Shown here: piece after piece, positions 8,619 to 17,432 of the stretch
Position numbering within the stretch: the first letter of the stretch is position 1
Layout of the letters: the number at the start of each line of letters is the position of its first letter
NCBI GenBank assembly: GCA_016124895.1
Contig: WGMU01000066.1
Location: forward strand, 1 to 37,738
Direction of reading: 5' to 3'
DNA from: a bacterium
GTDB lineage: Bacteria > Planctomycetota > Planctomycetia > Planctomycetales > Planctomycetaceae
Length of the DNA: 37,738 nt
The notes under the pieces: generated by a model
What the model was told of the DNA's origin: nothing
The model's input: the letters and a program-made list of their open reading frames with translations, nothing else
The model's database searches: none
Translations under genes and position numbers: made by a program

Positions 8619-9404
8619 TCATACTGAATCAAGCCCGGCTTCGGCACGTGTCGTTGGTAACCCGTTGATCCGGCGGAACAGGAGCACGGCACCGACAACC
8701 GACGTGGCCTGAATCGCCGGGCCCAGAATCGGAATCAGAAACAACAGCGACACAACCGTGCCAAGTCCCAGCGTTACGCCGAGATGAGTCTTTGCGATGC
8801 GCTGCCGGTCGCGCCAGCGGATGCCACGCAGTTCGAGCGGGTAGCCGAAGAACTCGCTGCCGAGAATGAACGCGTCAACGTACACGCCGATGACCAGTGC
8901 CGCGACCGAGCCTGCCACCGGGATCAGGTTCAGCAGCAGCACAAAGAGATTGACGATAAGCAGCTTGATGGCCGCCCGCAGGGCGTCGGAAATCTGAGCC
9001 ACAATCGGTGGGTCGGACAGCTCATTTCGGGCCGTCCCAAGAAACAGTTCGACCTGCCGCGCCAGCAGACTGAAAAACCACGCACAGAAGACGCTCTGCA
9101 GCAGCACGTAAACAACGAAAGCAGTGCTGAACGCTGCAACGAGCGCCGCGAAGAACGCCATCCACTTCTTGATGGTCGCGATCAGGCCAATCGGCAGTGA
9201 GTCGGCATACGACTGCGACAGATATCCGAATAGCTGATAAGCCAGATAGAGTGCGGCCAGCGAGACGACGATGTTGATCAGGATCGGCCAGACCGCGAAG
9301 CGCCACAGAGTCGGACGTGCGCAGAGAAAACGCAGCCCTTCAAACGAGGCCGCCAGTCCTCGCACATAGTCGCCAGCCAGTCCCGTGGTTTGTGTCTCGG
9401 CCAC
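8619..9404 (-). CDS. EI24/CysZ-family integral membrane protein
   Basis: A 261-residue protein with a GTG start at 9404 and GGGAG eight bases upstream. Hydrophobic segments lie near residues 33-60, 83-110, 145-180 and 210-245, giving several membrane spans, and the opening GLRFLCARPTLWRFAVWPILIN is typical of the EI24 domain family (PF07264), which includes the sulfate transporter CysZ. The segment LLNLIPVAGSVAALVIGVY matches the conserved NLIPVxG motif. Sulfate transport is possible and would sit well in a sulfatase-rich genome, but many members of this family have no known substrate. A promoter shared with the divergent protease would lie in the 191 bases before 9596. Confidence 0.85.
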   Translation of the reverse strand: MAETQTTGLAGDYVRGLAASFEGLRFLCARPTLWRFAVWPILINIVVSLAALYLAYQLFGYLSQSYADSLPIGLIATIKKWMAFFAALVAAFSTAFVVYVLLQSVFCAWFFSLLARQVELFLGTARNELSDPPIVAQISDALRAAIKLLIVNLFVLLLNLIPVAGSVAALVIGVYVDAFILGSEFFGYPLELRGIRWRDRQRIAKTHLGVTLGLGTVVSLLFLIPILGPAIQATSVVGAVLLFRRINGLPTTRAEAGLDSV

Positions 9405-9595
9405 ACAGTCACTCCCGAAGTTCGATGCGCAACGGGGAAGCTAACGGTCGACAGAGCCGCGCTCAAACGGCACGTTCTGCCGTCGAGGCTCACGGAATGG
9501 GTGCCTCGACAGCAGTCAATCCAGACTCTGTACACAATCACAACTGCCCGATACGCTCTTTCAGTTCCTGATTCTGTGCAGTAAAGGAAACTGCT

Positions 9596-12067
9596 TTGAG
9601 CATTCTCATCACCTGCGACAGTTGTCAGTCGGCGATCCAGACGAAAGATGAATACGCCGGACGCCGGATCCGCTGCCCGAAATGCGAGACCGTCCTCACG
9701 GTGCCAGGGACGGAAATGCGGACGGTTGTGGCGAACACTGCAAATCCGGCGCAAAAGCCGCCGCAGCACGATCCAGGCGAATCCCGATCCGAACAGACCG
9801 CCGTCGTGACTCCCGACCGCGCCGGGAAGCGGTCGAGCCGCGCGGGACTCTCCGACGATCCTGCCATGCGTTACCGGCAGCTTGAAACTGACGTGATCCG
9901 CGCCATCGATGGCAGCATCGAACCCGTCCGCGTACCACTCGCGTATCGCCTCGGAATTCTGCTGGTGCTGATCGTCATGGTGCTGCTGCCGCTGATTTAT
10001 CTGAGTCTGATTGGAGTGGCTGGTTACGCCGTTTACTGGCACGCGGCGAATCATACGGGACTGTTGACTGCCGATCTGGGAGGCTCGGGACGCAATGCCG
10101 CTCGGGCAAAAATGTTCGCGGCGCTGCTGTACGTCGCTCCGATGATCATTGGCGGAATTCTGATTCTGTTCATGTTCAAGCCGCTGCTCTCGCGACCGTC
10201 CCGTCAGCGAAAGCCGCGTACGTTGTCGCGCGAGAAAGAACCGCTGCTGTTTGCGTTCGTGGACCGTCTCTGCGACGCCGTTCACGCGCCGCGGCCAAAA
10301 CGCATCGACGTCGATCTGCAGGTCAACGCGTCGGCCAGCTTTCGTTCAGGGCTGCTGAGTATGCTGGGCTCGGATCTCGTACTGACGGTCGGCCTGCCAC
10401 TGGTGGCAGGGCTTAATATGCGACAGTTCGCCGGCGTGCTCGCTCATGAGTTCGGGCACTTCTCGCAGGGAGCGGGAATGCGGATGACGTTTCTCATCCG
10501 ATCGATCGCTTACTGGTTCGAGCGGGTTGTCAACGAGCGTGACGAATGGGACGAACGGCTGACGCAATGGTCCAGAGAATGGGATCTCCGCGTTGGCTGG
10601 ATTCTGTGGCTGGCTCGCGGCTTTGTCTGGCTGACACGCCGCATTCTGTGGTGTCTGATGATGATCGGGCACGTCGTTGCGGGTTTCATGCTGCGGCAGA
10701 TGGAGTTCGATGCGGACCGGCACGAGGCTCGATTCTCCGGCAGCGACGCGTTTACCGAGACGATGAACGCGCTGCCCATGCTGGCGCTGGCCGATCAACA
10801 GTCGTGGAATCAGCTCGGCAGTTTTTATCAGGAAGGCCGGCTGGTCGACGATCTGCCGCGGCTGAGCGTGATGAATTCGCGGCAGCTTCCGAAGGAAGCG
10901 CACGACTACCTGGCGAAGATGACCAGCGAGCGACCGACGGGCCTGTTCGATACGCATCCCGCCAATAAAGACCGCATTGCGAGTGCCGAGCGTGAAAACG
11001 CCCCCGGCATCTTCCGTCTGAAGCACCCGGCCGCTTTTCTGTTCCGCAGCTTTCCGGCACTGTGCCGCGTGACGACGGCCGACCTGTACCGGGAACTCTT
11101 CGGACGCAAGTTCAATCCCGACACGCTGGCGTCGGTCGACGAACTGATCGCGCATCAGCAGGCCGAAGAGGAAGATCACACGGCGCTGCGGCGGTTCTTT
11201 CAGAAGCAGTTTACGTTTTACCGGCCGCTGCAGATTTCGGCCGACGCGGTTGCGCCGCCGGACAACGTACCTGGAACCATCGAACTGCTGAAAGAGGCTC
11301 GCAGCCGGATGGAAGCGGCGTTTCAACGCGTCAGCGATCCAATGCAGTCCTTCAAGGATGCCCAGAGCACACTGGCCGATACGCAGCGGGCTCGGCCATT
11401 TCTGGCGGCTGGGATCAAAGTGACGCCGACTGCGTTCGACGTCGATCTCAGCAGTTTCGGGAAGATTGATCGCGTCGAAGCGGAGATGCACGCAAAGCAG
11501 GAAGCCACTTTCGGAACTCTGTCAAAGTTCGATCGCCTTGCGACGAAACGGCTGACGACCGCGCTGTCGCTGCTCAGCAGCCCGGAAATCGCCTCTCAAC
11601 TCGAAAAGGCCGCCGACTTACAGAAACGCTGCCAACGGCTGCTGAAAGTCGCCGGCACGCTGGCCGGGCAGATTTCTTCGGCAATCGGCCTGCTCGATCA
11701 GCACGCCGTGATGCAGATGTGTCTGCAGATCCTGAATGCCAATTCGGAAAACGAACAGGCCGCGAATCTGCTGCGTAAGACGGCACGCGACGTCGTGCAG
11801 ATCGTCCGGGGAATGCACACGACGCTGGATCACCAGCCGTACCCGTTCGACCATGCGAAAGGCGAGATTTCGATCGCCGCATACGTTTTTCCCGAGCTGC
11901 CCGGCAACGACGATCTGGGCGGCTACTTCGAAGCTTCTGAAGCGATGAGCACAACTCTGCTGCGGCTTTACTCGAGAACCCTCGGCGGTCTGTGTCTGAT
12001 CGCTGAACAGGTTGAGAAGGTGGTCGGGCTGGAACCGCTGCCCGAAGCGAAGGATGAGGGGGAGTAG
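9596..12067 (+). CDS. Membrane M48-type zinc protease with N-terminal zinc ribbon
   Basis: An 823-residue protein started at TTG 9596: AAAGGA lies about seven bases upstream, and the next Met falls after the zinc ribbon. Cys7, Cys10, Cys27 and Cys30 form a zinc-ribbon of the MJ0042/FmdB type. Two membrane segments follow at about 118-146 and 172-192. The peptidase has LAHEFGHF with the HExxH zinc site near residue 283 and the third ligand in MEFDADRHE near 369, as in HtpX and Ste24. Another hydrophobic stretch (VGWILWLARGFVWLTRRILWCLMMIGHVVAGF) lies between them. The last 400 residues are helical and unlike known M48 enzymes. A role in membrane-protein quality control is likely from the family, but substrates are unknown. 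Confidence 0.9.
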   Translation: MSILITCDSCQSAIQTKDEYAGRRIRCPKCETVLTVPGTEMRTVVANTANPAQKPPQHDPGESRSEQTAVVTPDRAGKRSSRAGLSDDPAMRYRQLETDVIRAIDGSIEPVRVPLAYRLGILLVLIVMVLLPLIYLSLIGVAGYAVYWHAANHTGLLTADLGGSGRNAARAKMFAALLYVAPMIIGGILILFMFKPLLSRPSRQRKPRTLSREKEPLLFAFVDRLCDAVHAPRPKRIDVDLQVNASASFRSGLLSMLGSDLVLTVGLPLVAGLNMRQFAGVLAHEFGHFSQGAGMRMTFLIRSIAYWFERVVNERDEWDERLTQWSREWDLRVGWILWLARGFVWLTRRILWCLMMIGHVVAGFMLRQMEFDADRHEARFSGSDAFTETMNALPMLALADQQSWNQLGSFYQEGRLVDDLPRLSVMNSRQLPKEAHDYLAKMTSERPTGLFDTHPANKDRIASAERENAPGIFRLKHPAAFLFRSFPALCRVTTADLYRELFGRKFNPDTLASVDELIAHQQAEEEDHTALRRFFQKQFTFYRPLQISADAVAPPDNVPGTIELLKEARSRMEAAFQRVSDPMQSFKDAQSTLADTQRARPFLAAGIKVTPTAFDVDLSSFGKIDRVEAEMHAKQEATFGTLSKFDRLATKRLTTALSLLSSPEIASQLEKAADLQKRCQRLLKVAGTLAGQISSAIGLLDQHAVMQMCLQILNANSENEQAANLLRKTARDVVQIVRGMHTTLDHQPYPFDHAKGEISIAAYVFPELPGNDDLGGYFEASEAMSTTLLRLYSRTLGGLCLIAEQVEKVVGLEPLPEAKDEGE

Positions 12068-12108
12068 GCAGTAGGGAAACAATCTGCAGTTCCCGATTCC
12101 CCACTGCC
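12067..12108. terminator. Putative convergent hairpin terminator
   Basis: GGCAGTAGGGAA (12067-12078) pairs with TTCCCCACTGCC (12097-12108) at 11 of 12 positions with an 18-nt loop. It starts at the last base of the protease stop codon and sits between converging genes. There is no clear U-run, so its role as a terminator is tentative. Confidence 0.4.
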
Positions 12109-12130
12109 CACTCACTACTGCCCGCTCCTC

Positions 12131-12976
12131 TCACCGAAACGCTTCCTCGCCGTCGAGTCGCAACGTCAGACACTTGGCGCTCCCGCCTGCCTTCCCAAAC
12201 TCGCTCAGCGGCGTTTCGATCGGCTCAAAGCCGCGACTGCGCAGAGCGGCGGCGAGCTTTGGACAGCCTGAATTGGTGACGACCTGCCGGCCGACAACGA
12301 CGGCGTTCGCGGCAAACGCGGCGGCTTCGGTTTCGTCGAGTTCAATCAGGTCGGGGATTGACTGCCGAAGCACCCGCTGGCCGTACTCGTCAAACGCGGG
12401 CGGGAACCAGATTGCCTGGTGGGGACTCAACGGGCAGAAGCACGTATCGAGGTGGTAGAATCGGCTATCGACCAGTTCGAGACAGATGACCGCGCGGTCA
12501 ATCCGGCGGGCGATCTCCTGCAGACTGCGGGCCGTGCTGCGGATGCGGTACCCGGCAAACAACGTCTCCCCGCAGAAAAGCGCATCGCCGGCGCCCTCGA
12601 AGTAAAAATCAGACGGCAATTCTTCGACATCGAAGCCCAGGTTGGCGAGCGTCGCACGAAAGTGCTGCTCCTCACCCTGCCGCTGCTGATGCCGGAACCG
12701 CGACAGGTAACAACGGCGGCCGAACACCATCGCGGCGTTGGCAGTAAAGACAAGGTCCGGCAGACCGGGCTGGGGTTCGACCAGCTCGATCGTTGCGCCC
12801 GTCGACTGCAGAATCTGGAACAACGCATTCCACTGCTGTGTCGCGAGCGCATGGTCCGCCTGCCGCTCACGGCTCATCCACGGATTGATTTCGTACTCGA
12901 TTCCATAAAACCGAGGTGGGCACATCAGAATGTACGGTGAGTCGAACAGGCGGTCGACGGGCGGCGATTTTGTCAT
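12131..12976 (-). CDS. Arginine dihydrolase/amidinotransferase-family enzyme (ArgZ-like)
   Basis: A 281-residue guanidine-modifying enzyme. I prefer ATG 12976, with AGGG eight bases upstream; the longer GTG start at 13018 has its GGAG too close. It aligns with the N-terminal half of cyanobacterial ArgZ/AgrE, which converts arginine to ornithine, ammonia and CO2. Visible residues are Asn31 in INPWM, Asn80 in VFTAN (the spacing of 49 equals the ArgZ pair Asn22/Asn71 as I remember it), Glu and Asp in YFEGAGD (125-131), His175 in FYHLDTCF and the nucleophile Cys269 in GGSAKCLT. DDAH is the closest alternative. The upstream gene encodes the ornithine cyclodeaminase-type partner that is fused to this domain in cyanobacteria, which favours an arginine-to-proline route. 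It is the last gene of a three-gene minus-strand unit. Confidence 0.85.
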   Translation of the reverse strand: MTKSPPVDRLFDSPYILMCPPRFYGIEYEINPWMSRERQADHALATQQWNALFQILQSTGATIELVEPQPGLPDLVFTANAAMVFGRRCYLSRFRHQQRQGEEQHFRATLANLGFDVEELPSDFYFEGAGDALFCGETLFAGYRIRSTARSLQEIARRIDRAVICLELVDSRFYHLDTCFCPLSPHQAIWFPPAFDEYGQRVLRQSIPDLIELDETEAAAFAANAVVVGRQVVTNSGCPKLAAALRSRGFEPIETPLSEFGKAGGSAKCLTLRLDGEEAFR

Positions 12977-13105
12977 GGCGGCATCCCTGTCCGGTAAGCA
13001 TCCAGGATGATTCCTCACTTCTCCGTGGAATCGGCATCCTGCCTGTCACCATTGAACGACAGACAGAATGCGTGCCCCACTTTACACCTTCATGAAGACA
13101 CCGGA

Positions 13106-14365
13106 CTAACCGGCCTGCTCCAGTCGGTGAACTTCCTCAACCAGAGCACGTAGAAACGGCTCGATGTCGGTCACGATGGGAATCGTCTGCGACGAACCGC
13201 GGTCGCTGAGTTTGATCACGGTCGACGGATTGATGTCGACACAGACGACGCGCACGCTCGCCGGCAGCAGGTTGCCGACAGCGACGGAATGCAGCATCGT
13301 CGAGAGCATCAGGCAGAACGTGACGTCGCGAACGCCGACCCGCATCTTCTGCTGAGCGACCAGACAGTCGGTGATGACCTCGGGCAGCGGGCCGTCGTCG
13401 CGGATACTGCCGGCGAGCAGAAACTCAACGTCGTGCTGCACACACTCGAACATGATGCCTGACTTCAGGACGCCCTGTTCGACGGCCGGTCGGATACCGC
13501 CGCAGCGACGGATCGTGTTGATCGCCCGCAGATGGTGCTCATGCCCTGACTGGACGATGTCGCCCTCTTCGAGATTCACTCCGAGGCTCGTCCCGTACAA
13601 CGCGTTCTCGATGTCGTGCGTCGCGAGTGCGTTGCCGGCGAACAGCTTCTGGATATAACCGCGCTGGATCAGGTCGCAGACGTAGTCGATGCTGTCGGTG
13701 TGGACGATTGCCGGGCCACCAACGATCAGCGTTTTGCCGCCCGAGCGTTTTGTCTCGACCATCCACTCAGCGACGCGGCGGGCGGCGACACGCTTTGGCT
13801 TCTCGGACGAAACGGCACTGTCCATAAACTCGAAGCCAGTGCCGCGTTCGACGCGTTCTTCCGGAGTAATCCGCACGCCGACGTGCCCAACAACGATCAG
13901 ATCGCCGATTGCAACTTCGGTCATCGGCAGACAGCGGGCCGTCTGATGATCGGCAGAGACGACGATCCCGCAGTCCATTTCCTGCAGCGCGACAGTCAGC
14001 CAGTTTCCGTCGATACGGATCTGCGTTTCCCGGTTCGTCGTGCTGTAGAAGCCTTCCGGAAATGCTCCCTCAATATCGGCCGCGACAAGCCGGCAGTCCT
14101 CGCTGTTGATCGAGACCGCTCCGTGATCACCGATGACTGCAATGATCTGGTCGAGTTCTCCCTGCGAGGCTGCATGGACGCGGACGCGGGCGTAACTGGC
14201 ATCCTTGCGCTGCTGGCCGACGGTCAGTTCGAGAATGTCGAACGAACCACCTCGCTGCGTGATACAGTCGAGCACTTTGGGCAGCAGCAAGCTGTCAATG
14301 ATATGGCCGGAAACTTCGACGTCTTCGCTGACGCCGCCAGGGACCTGTTGAGCTGAACCGGGCAT
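13106..14365 (-). CDS. TIGR00300/LOR-SDH family ornithine cyclodeaminase
   Basis: A 419-residue protein of the archaeal-type ornithine cyclodeaminase family (TIGR00300, LOR/SDH domain). The N-terminal 110 residues hold the LOR/SDH-type domain (SGHIIDSLLLPKVLDCI, then FYSTTNRET). The C-terminal half has the NAD-binding and catalytic motifs: GGPAIVHTDS at 216-225, AGNALATHDIENALYGTSLGV at 243-263 and GHEHHLRAIN at 274-283. Family members deaminate and cyclise ornithine to proline and ammonia using bound NAD. In cyanobacterial AgrE/ArgZ this domain is the C-terminal half of one polypeptide; here it is a separate gene upstream of the arginine dihydrolase, with 129 bases between the preferred starts and ends. 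The older lysine 2-oxoglutarate reductase/saccharopine dehydrogenase name is historical and less likely. Confidence 0.88.
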   Translation of the reverse strand: MPGSAQQVPGGVSEDVEVSGHIIDSLLLPKVLDCITQRGGSFDILELTVGQQRKDASYARVRVHAASQGELDQIIAVIGDHGAVSINSEDCRLVAADIEGAFPEGFYSTTNRETQIRIDGNWLTVALQEMDCGIVVSADHQTARCLPMTEVAIGDLIVVGHVGVRITPEERVERGTGFEFMDSAVSSEKPKRVAARRVAEWMVETKRSGGKTLIVGGPAIVHTDSIDYVCDLIQRGYIQKLFAGNALATHDIENALYGTSLGVNLEEGDIVQSGHEHHLRAINTIRRCGGIRPAVEQGVLKSGIMFECVQHDVEFLLAGSIRDDGPLPEVITDCLVAQQKMRVGVRDVTFCLMLSTMLHSVAVGNLLPASVRVVCVDINPSTVIKLSDRGSSQTIPIVTDIEPFLRALVEEVHRLEQAG

Positions 14366-14418
14366 CGTTGCTCTTCCTCAGCCTGAGATTTCACTGCTCG
14401 TCCCGATCGCCGCGCGGG

Positions 14419-16215
14419 TTATACACTTTTCGATAACCGCTCGGCGAGACGCAATAACGCAGGGCTGACATCGTCAGCCCTTAGATGTGCGTTGATCAGA
14501 CTGAAGGATTTGCGATTGGCGACGGCCGTTTCGAGCGCCGAATCCAGCTCGCCGCAGGTCCGGGCTTCGAGACCGAGTCCGCCACCCAGCACCGCCGGCA
14601 GGCAGTGGAAATTCCAGCTTGCGATATCGTTGAACGGGCCTTCCTGCAGAAACCGCTCCGTTGTATAGCCGTGATTGTTGAGCACGATGACGATCGGGTT
14701 GCCGCCGCGCCGCAGCACGGTCGACAGTTCCATACCCGTCATCTGAAACGCTCCATCGCCGACGAGCACGATGGGCCGCAGTTTCGGATTCGCCGCCTGT
14801 ACTCCGAGAGCGGCCGGAATCGCAAAGCCCATCGACGCGTAGTACGCCGAGCTGAGAAACTCCGTCTGCCGGTGGATGCACAGATCAACGGCGCCAAACA
14901 GCGAATCTCCGGTATCAGCAATCACGACGGATTTGTCGTCGAGCAGTTCGTTGACGCGGCCAAAGAGATGCCGAACCGTCAGCGGCGCGGATGCCTTTCT
15001 TTCGAGCGGAATCACGGGGCATTTCGGGATCTCCGGAGGAGCGGCTGACATCTTCAGCGAGCGACGTTTCAATCCGTCGACGAAATCGTCGAGCAGGACG
15101 TCGTGATAGAAGTGGTGCCGGATCCGCAGCGCTTCGCTGGTCGCGTAAATGCAGCGGGCCGAGTCGAGCTTTGCCGTGAAGATGCCGAGATTGATGTCGG
15201 TCATGAATGTGCCGAGCAGGATGACGCAGTCGCTCGACTCGACGTACTCCTGCACAGCGCGACTGCCCATCGCGCCTTCATAGACGCCCAGATACAGCGG
15301 ATGCTTCTCGCTGACGACCGACTTGCCCAGCAGTGTCGAGCAGATCGGGATCTGATTCTTCTCGACAAACTTCAGCACCTGCTTCTGCAGCCCGAAGCGA
15401 TGGATCTCGACGCCAGCGATCACGACGGGCCGCTCGGCGGCTTCGATCAGACGAGCCGCTTCGTCGAGCGATTCCGCCAGCGCGGCAGGCAGGCTTTCAA
15501 GCTTCGTCTGCTGCCGTTCGTAGGGCCACTTCGGACGCAGGTCGACACAGTCGCGGGGAATTTCGAGATAGACCGGGCGGCGGTAACGCAGCGCGGCGTC
15601 AATACAGCGATCGATTTCCCGCGGCGCCGTTTCCGGATCGTCGAGTACCGTACCGGCGACCGTGATTTTCTCGAACACGTCACGCTGCGTGGAAAAGTCC
15701 CGCACCTTGTGGTGCAGCAGCGGGTCGCGTTTCCGCTCAGCCACGCCGGGCGAGCCACTGATCACGATCACCGGCGACTTCTCGGCGAACGCGCCAGCGA
15801 TTGGATTGCAGATACTCAGTCCGCCGACGCAGTACGTCACGCAGACGGCTCCAAGTCCGTTGACCCGGGCGTACGCGTCGGCCGCGTACCCAGCCGCGGC
15901 TTCGTGCGTTGTCCCGATCACATCGATCGGGCTCTCTTCAAGCATCCCGTAAAACCGCAGCACAAAATCGCCGGGGATGCCGAACACATGCCGGACATTT
16001 TCGTCCTGCAGCCGCTGAATCAGATACTCGCCAATACTCGGCTGCGGAGACGCGGCTTTCTGACGGGTCATACGTCTGTCGGCCGGTTCAGCGCCGACAG
16101 TGCTTTTCCGACTCCGGCTGCCCGCAGGCCGTTTCCCTGTTGAGCCATTCTGTGAAGCCCCGTTCGCGTGGTCGCTGCCCTTGATCCTGACTTGAGACGT
16201 CTTCTGTGAAGTCAT
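14419..16215 (-). CDS. Thiamine-diphosphate 2-oxoacid decarboxylase (pyruvate/indolepyruvate decarboxylase-like)
   Basis: A 598-residue ThDP enzyme. ATG 16215 has a strong AAGGAAGGA eight bases upstream, so the basic, Ser-rich N-terminal extension of about 58 residues is probably translated. The decarboxylase features are clear: GIPGDF with Asp83, the cofactor-activating Glu105 in [15 protein letters not shown], the His168-His169 pair (LLHHK) typical of pyruvate/indolepyruvate decarboxylases and absent from acetolactate synthase, then [14 protein letters not shown] near 485-498 and LNNHGYTTE near 511-519 for Mg-ThDP binding. The substrate is a 2-oxo acid, released as an aldehyde. It is 53 bases upstream of the ornithine cyclodeaminase gene on the same strand. 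A link to amino-acid catabolism is plausible, but the substrate cannot be read from sequence. Confidence 0.88.
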   Translation of the reverse strand: MTSQKTSQVRIKGSDHANGASQNGSTGKRPAGSRSRKSTVGAEPADRRMTRQKAASPQPSIGEYLIQRLQDENVRHVFGIPGDFVLRFYGMLEESPIDVIGTTHEAAAGYAADAYARVNGLGAVCVTYCVGGLSICNPIAGAFAEKSPVIVISGSPGVAERKRDPLLHHKVRDFSTQRDVFEKITVAGTVLDDPETAPREIDRCIDAALRYRRPVYLEIPRDCVDLRPKWPYERQQTKLESLPAALAESLDEAARLIEAAERPVVIAGVEIHRFGLQKQVLKFVEKNQIPICSTLLGKSVVSEKHPLYLGVYEGAMGSRAVQEYVESSDCVILLGTFMTDINLGIFTAKLDSARCIYATSEALRIRHHFYHDVLLDDFVDGLKRRSLKMSAAPPEIPKCPVIPLERKASAPLTVRHLFGRVNELLDDKSVVIADTGDSLFGAVDLCIHRQTEFLSSAYYASMGFAIPAALGVQAANPKLRPIVLVGDGAFQMTGMELSTVLRRGGNPIVIVLNNHGYTTERFLQEGPFNDIASWNFHCLPAVLGGGLGLEARTCGELDSALETAVANRKSFSLINAHLRADDVSPALLRLAERLSKSV

Positions 16216-16239
16216 CGGTCCAGTCCTTCCTTATTTAAG

Positions 16240-16286
16240 GCGAACGCCGGACTTCAATCTGCAGTGAAGAGAGGTCTGGCGTCCGC
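16240..16286. repeat. Inverted repeat upstream of the decarboxylase gene
   Basis: GCGAACGCCGGAC (16240-16252) and GTCTGGCGTCCGC (16274-16286) pair at 11 of 13 positions with a 21-nt loop. It sits 25-71 bases upstream of the start codon at 16215, just beyond its Shine-Dalgarno, so it would be in the leader or at the promoter. It may be a dispersed repeat, an operator or a leader hairpin. Confidence 0.55.
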
Positions 16287-16423
16287 CAAGTCATTCCAAA
16301 TCTGTCAGCCGCCCACGCACGGCCACCATTCTACAGAGCATCCTGATTGACTACGGATGACAAACTCAATCCGCGGGACGGTTCAGGAGTGCAATGGTGA
16401 CCCGTTAGAAACCTGCAGTCACG

Positions 16424-16455
16424 GACGTCCTGTCACGCAGGCTCGACAGGACGTC
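16424..16455. repeat. Perfect 11-bp inverted repeat
   Basis: GACGTCCTGTC (16424-16434) and GACAGGACGTC (16445-16455) are perfect inverse complements separated by 10 bases. The site is in non-coding DNA more than 200 bases from the nearest start codon. It could bind a dimeric regulator or form a terminator-like hairpin; no U-run follows on either strand. Confidence 0.6.
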
Positions 16456-16879
16456 GCGCATACAGATCCGTGGAGGACAATTCACCTCCACGAACGGGCG
16501 GTTGTGGCAGATCGACTTCTGGCTGACCAGCAGGCGAGTCAGATGTCGGAACCGTGGACGGACTTCCCATCAAGGCTCCGGCGCTGACTTCTTCTGAGCG
16601 GCTCAAGTGACTCGTCTGTAAGCGGCCTTGCGCAGTTGTCGCGCAGCATCCGCTTCGAATTCGCAGGATGAAGGCGGCAGCCCGCCGGTTCTCTCCGGCA
16701 GTTTCCACTGGAAACGGTGCATCCGCGTTCAACCATGCGACCGGCACGGGGCTTGCTTCGATTGCGACCGCTGGAGCGTCGCTGGGCTCGAAGTTGAGTT
16801 CTGCTCATCGAACGTTCCGCAGCATGATCCTGCGTTCGTGGATTGTGCCCGCAGCCATCGAGAGAGGGAGACCGTTGCT

Positions 16880-17329
16880 GTGAGGCTTCGACTTTATCCA
16901 TGTGCAGCAGGTGACTCACATGCCCCCATCATTCTCGATCGATTTCCTGCGGTTCTGTCCGCCCCTTATGAGTGGCCTGCTCTGGGGCCTCGTTATGCTG
17001 GCCTGAGCGAATGGTGCATTCTCGAGTTTGAACACGAGACCGTGTACCTCATTGATCGAACGCCCGATCTCGCCACACGCCGCAACGGTCTTGCACCGCA
17101 TCCCGAGCAGGAGGGCGTTATGCCCTTGCTGCCCGGCGACCGGATTCAGATCGACGAATTCGAGTTTCTCGTTTCGTACGAGCGAATGACGTCGGCCGTT
17201 CCGGAACCTCTGATGCGCCCGTCCCGCAAGCGGCAACGTGTTGATCAGCCAGAGCGGCTGCCCGCACCGCATTCAACGGCGAGCAGGCTGACGCAGAAAG
17301 AAGAGGAATCTGTTGCGTTAAGCCGTTGA
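16880..17329 (+). CDS. Small degenerate FHA-like domain protein
   Basis: A 149-residue protein. I start it at GTG 16880, which has AGGGAG about nine bases upstream; the frame extends back to 16628, but that part looks like untranslated sequence. The order of motifs follows an FHA fold: FPAVLSAPYEWPALGPRYAGLSEWCIL, then VYLIDRTPDLATRRNGLAPHP, then LLPGDRIQIDEFEFLVSYE (about residues 22-102). The strand order and the NG and PGDRIxI signatures are those of FHA domains, but the Gly-Arg and Ser-Arg-x-His residues that recognise phosphothreonine are replaced (SAPYEW, GPRYAG). The last 45 residues are basic and probably disordered. It may be a non-phosphopeptide-binding FHA relative. It converges with the next gene, with 103 bases between. 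Confidence 0.6.
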   Translation: MRLRLYPCAAGDSHAPIILDRFPAVLSAPYEWPALGPRYAGLSEWCILEFEHETVYLIDRTPDLATRRNGLAPHPEQEGVMPLLPGDRIQIDEFEFLVSYERMTSAVPEPLMRPSRKRQRVDQPERLPAPHSTASRLTQKEEESVALSR

Positions 17330-17432
17330 GGCTGTCGCGTCCTGGATGCAAAACGGGCTGGGGCAGTCTGTCGGTCCCCCGGTGGCGAGTCGCTCCTTTT
17401 GCGGATCACCCTTTTGCGCGAATCGACTCAGC

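Larger units (their letters stand above)
16216..16879. other. Gene-poor region with two inverted repeats
   Basis: These 664 bases contain no reading frame I trust on either strand. They should carry the promoter of the minus-strand decarboxylase unit near 16216-16300 and of the plus-strand FHA-like gene near its right end. They hold the hairpins at 16240-16286 and 16424-16455. The remainder has no recognisable structure. Confidence 0.6.

Noticed and set aside
9278-11491. Two long minus-strand frames (9278-10285, 10346-11491)
   Set aside because: Antisense to the EI24 start region and the M48 protease; no family motif and no ribosome sites.
15103-16143. 346-codon plus-strand frame
   Set aside because: Antisense to the ThDP decarboxylase, which has every expected motif.
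16393-16410. Similarity of AATGGTGACCCGTTAG (16393) to AATGGTGACCGATTAG (36430)
   Set aside because: Short, imperfect and not tied to any shared neighbour; possible fragment of a dispersed repeat but not supportable.
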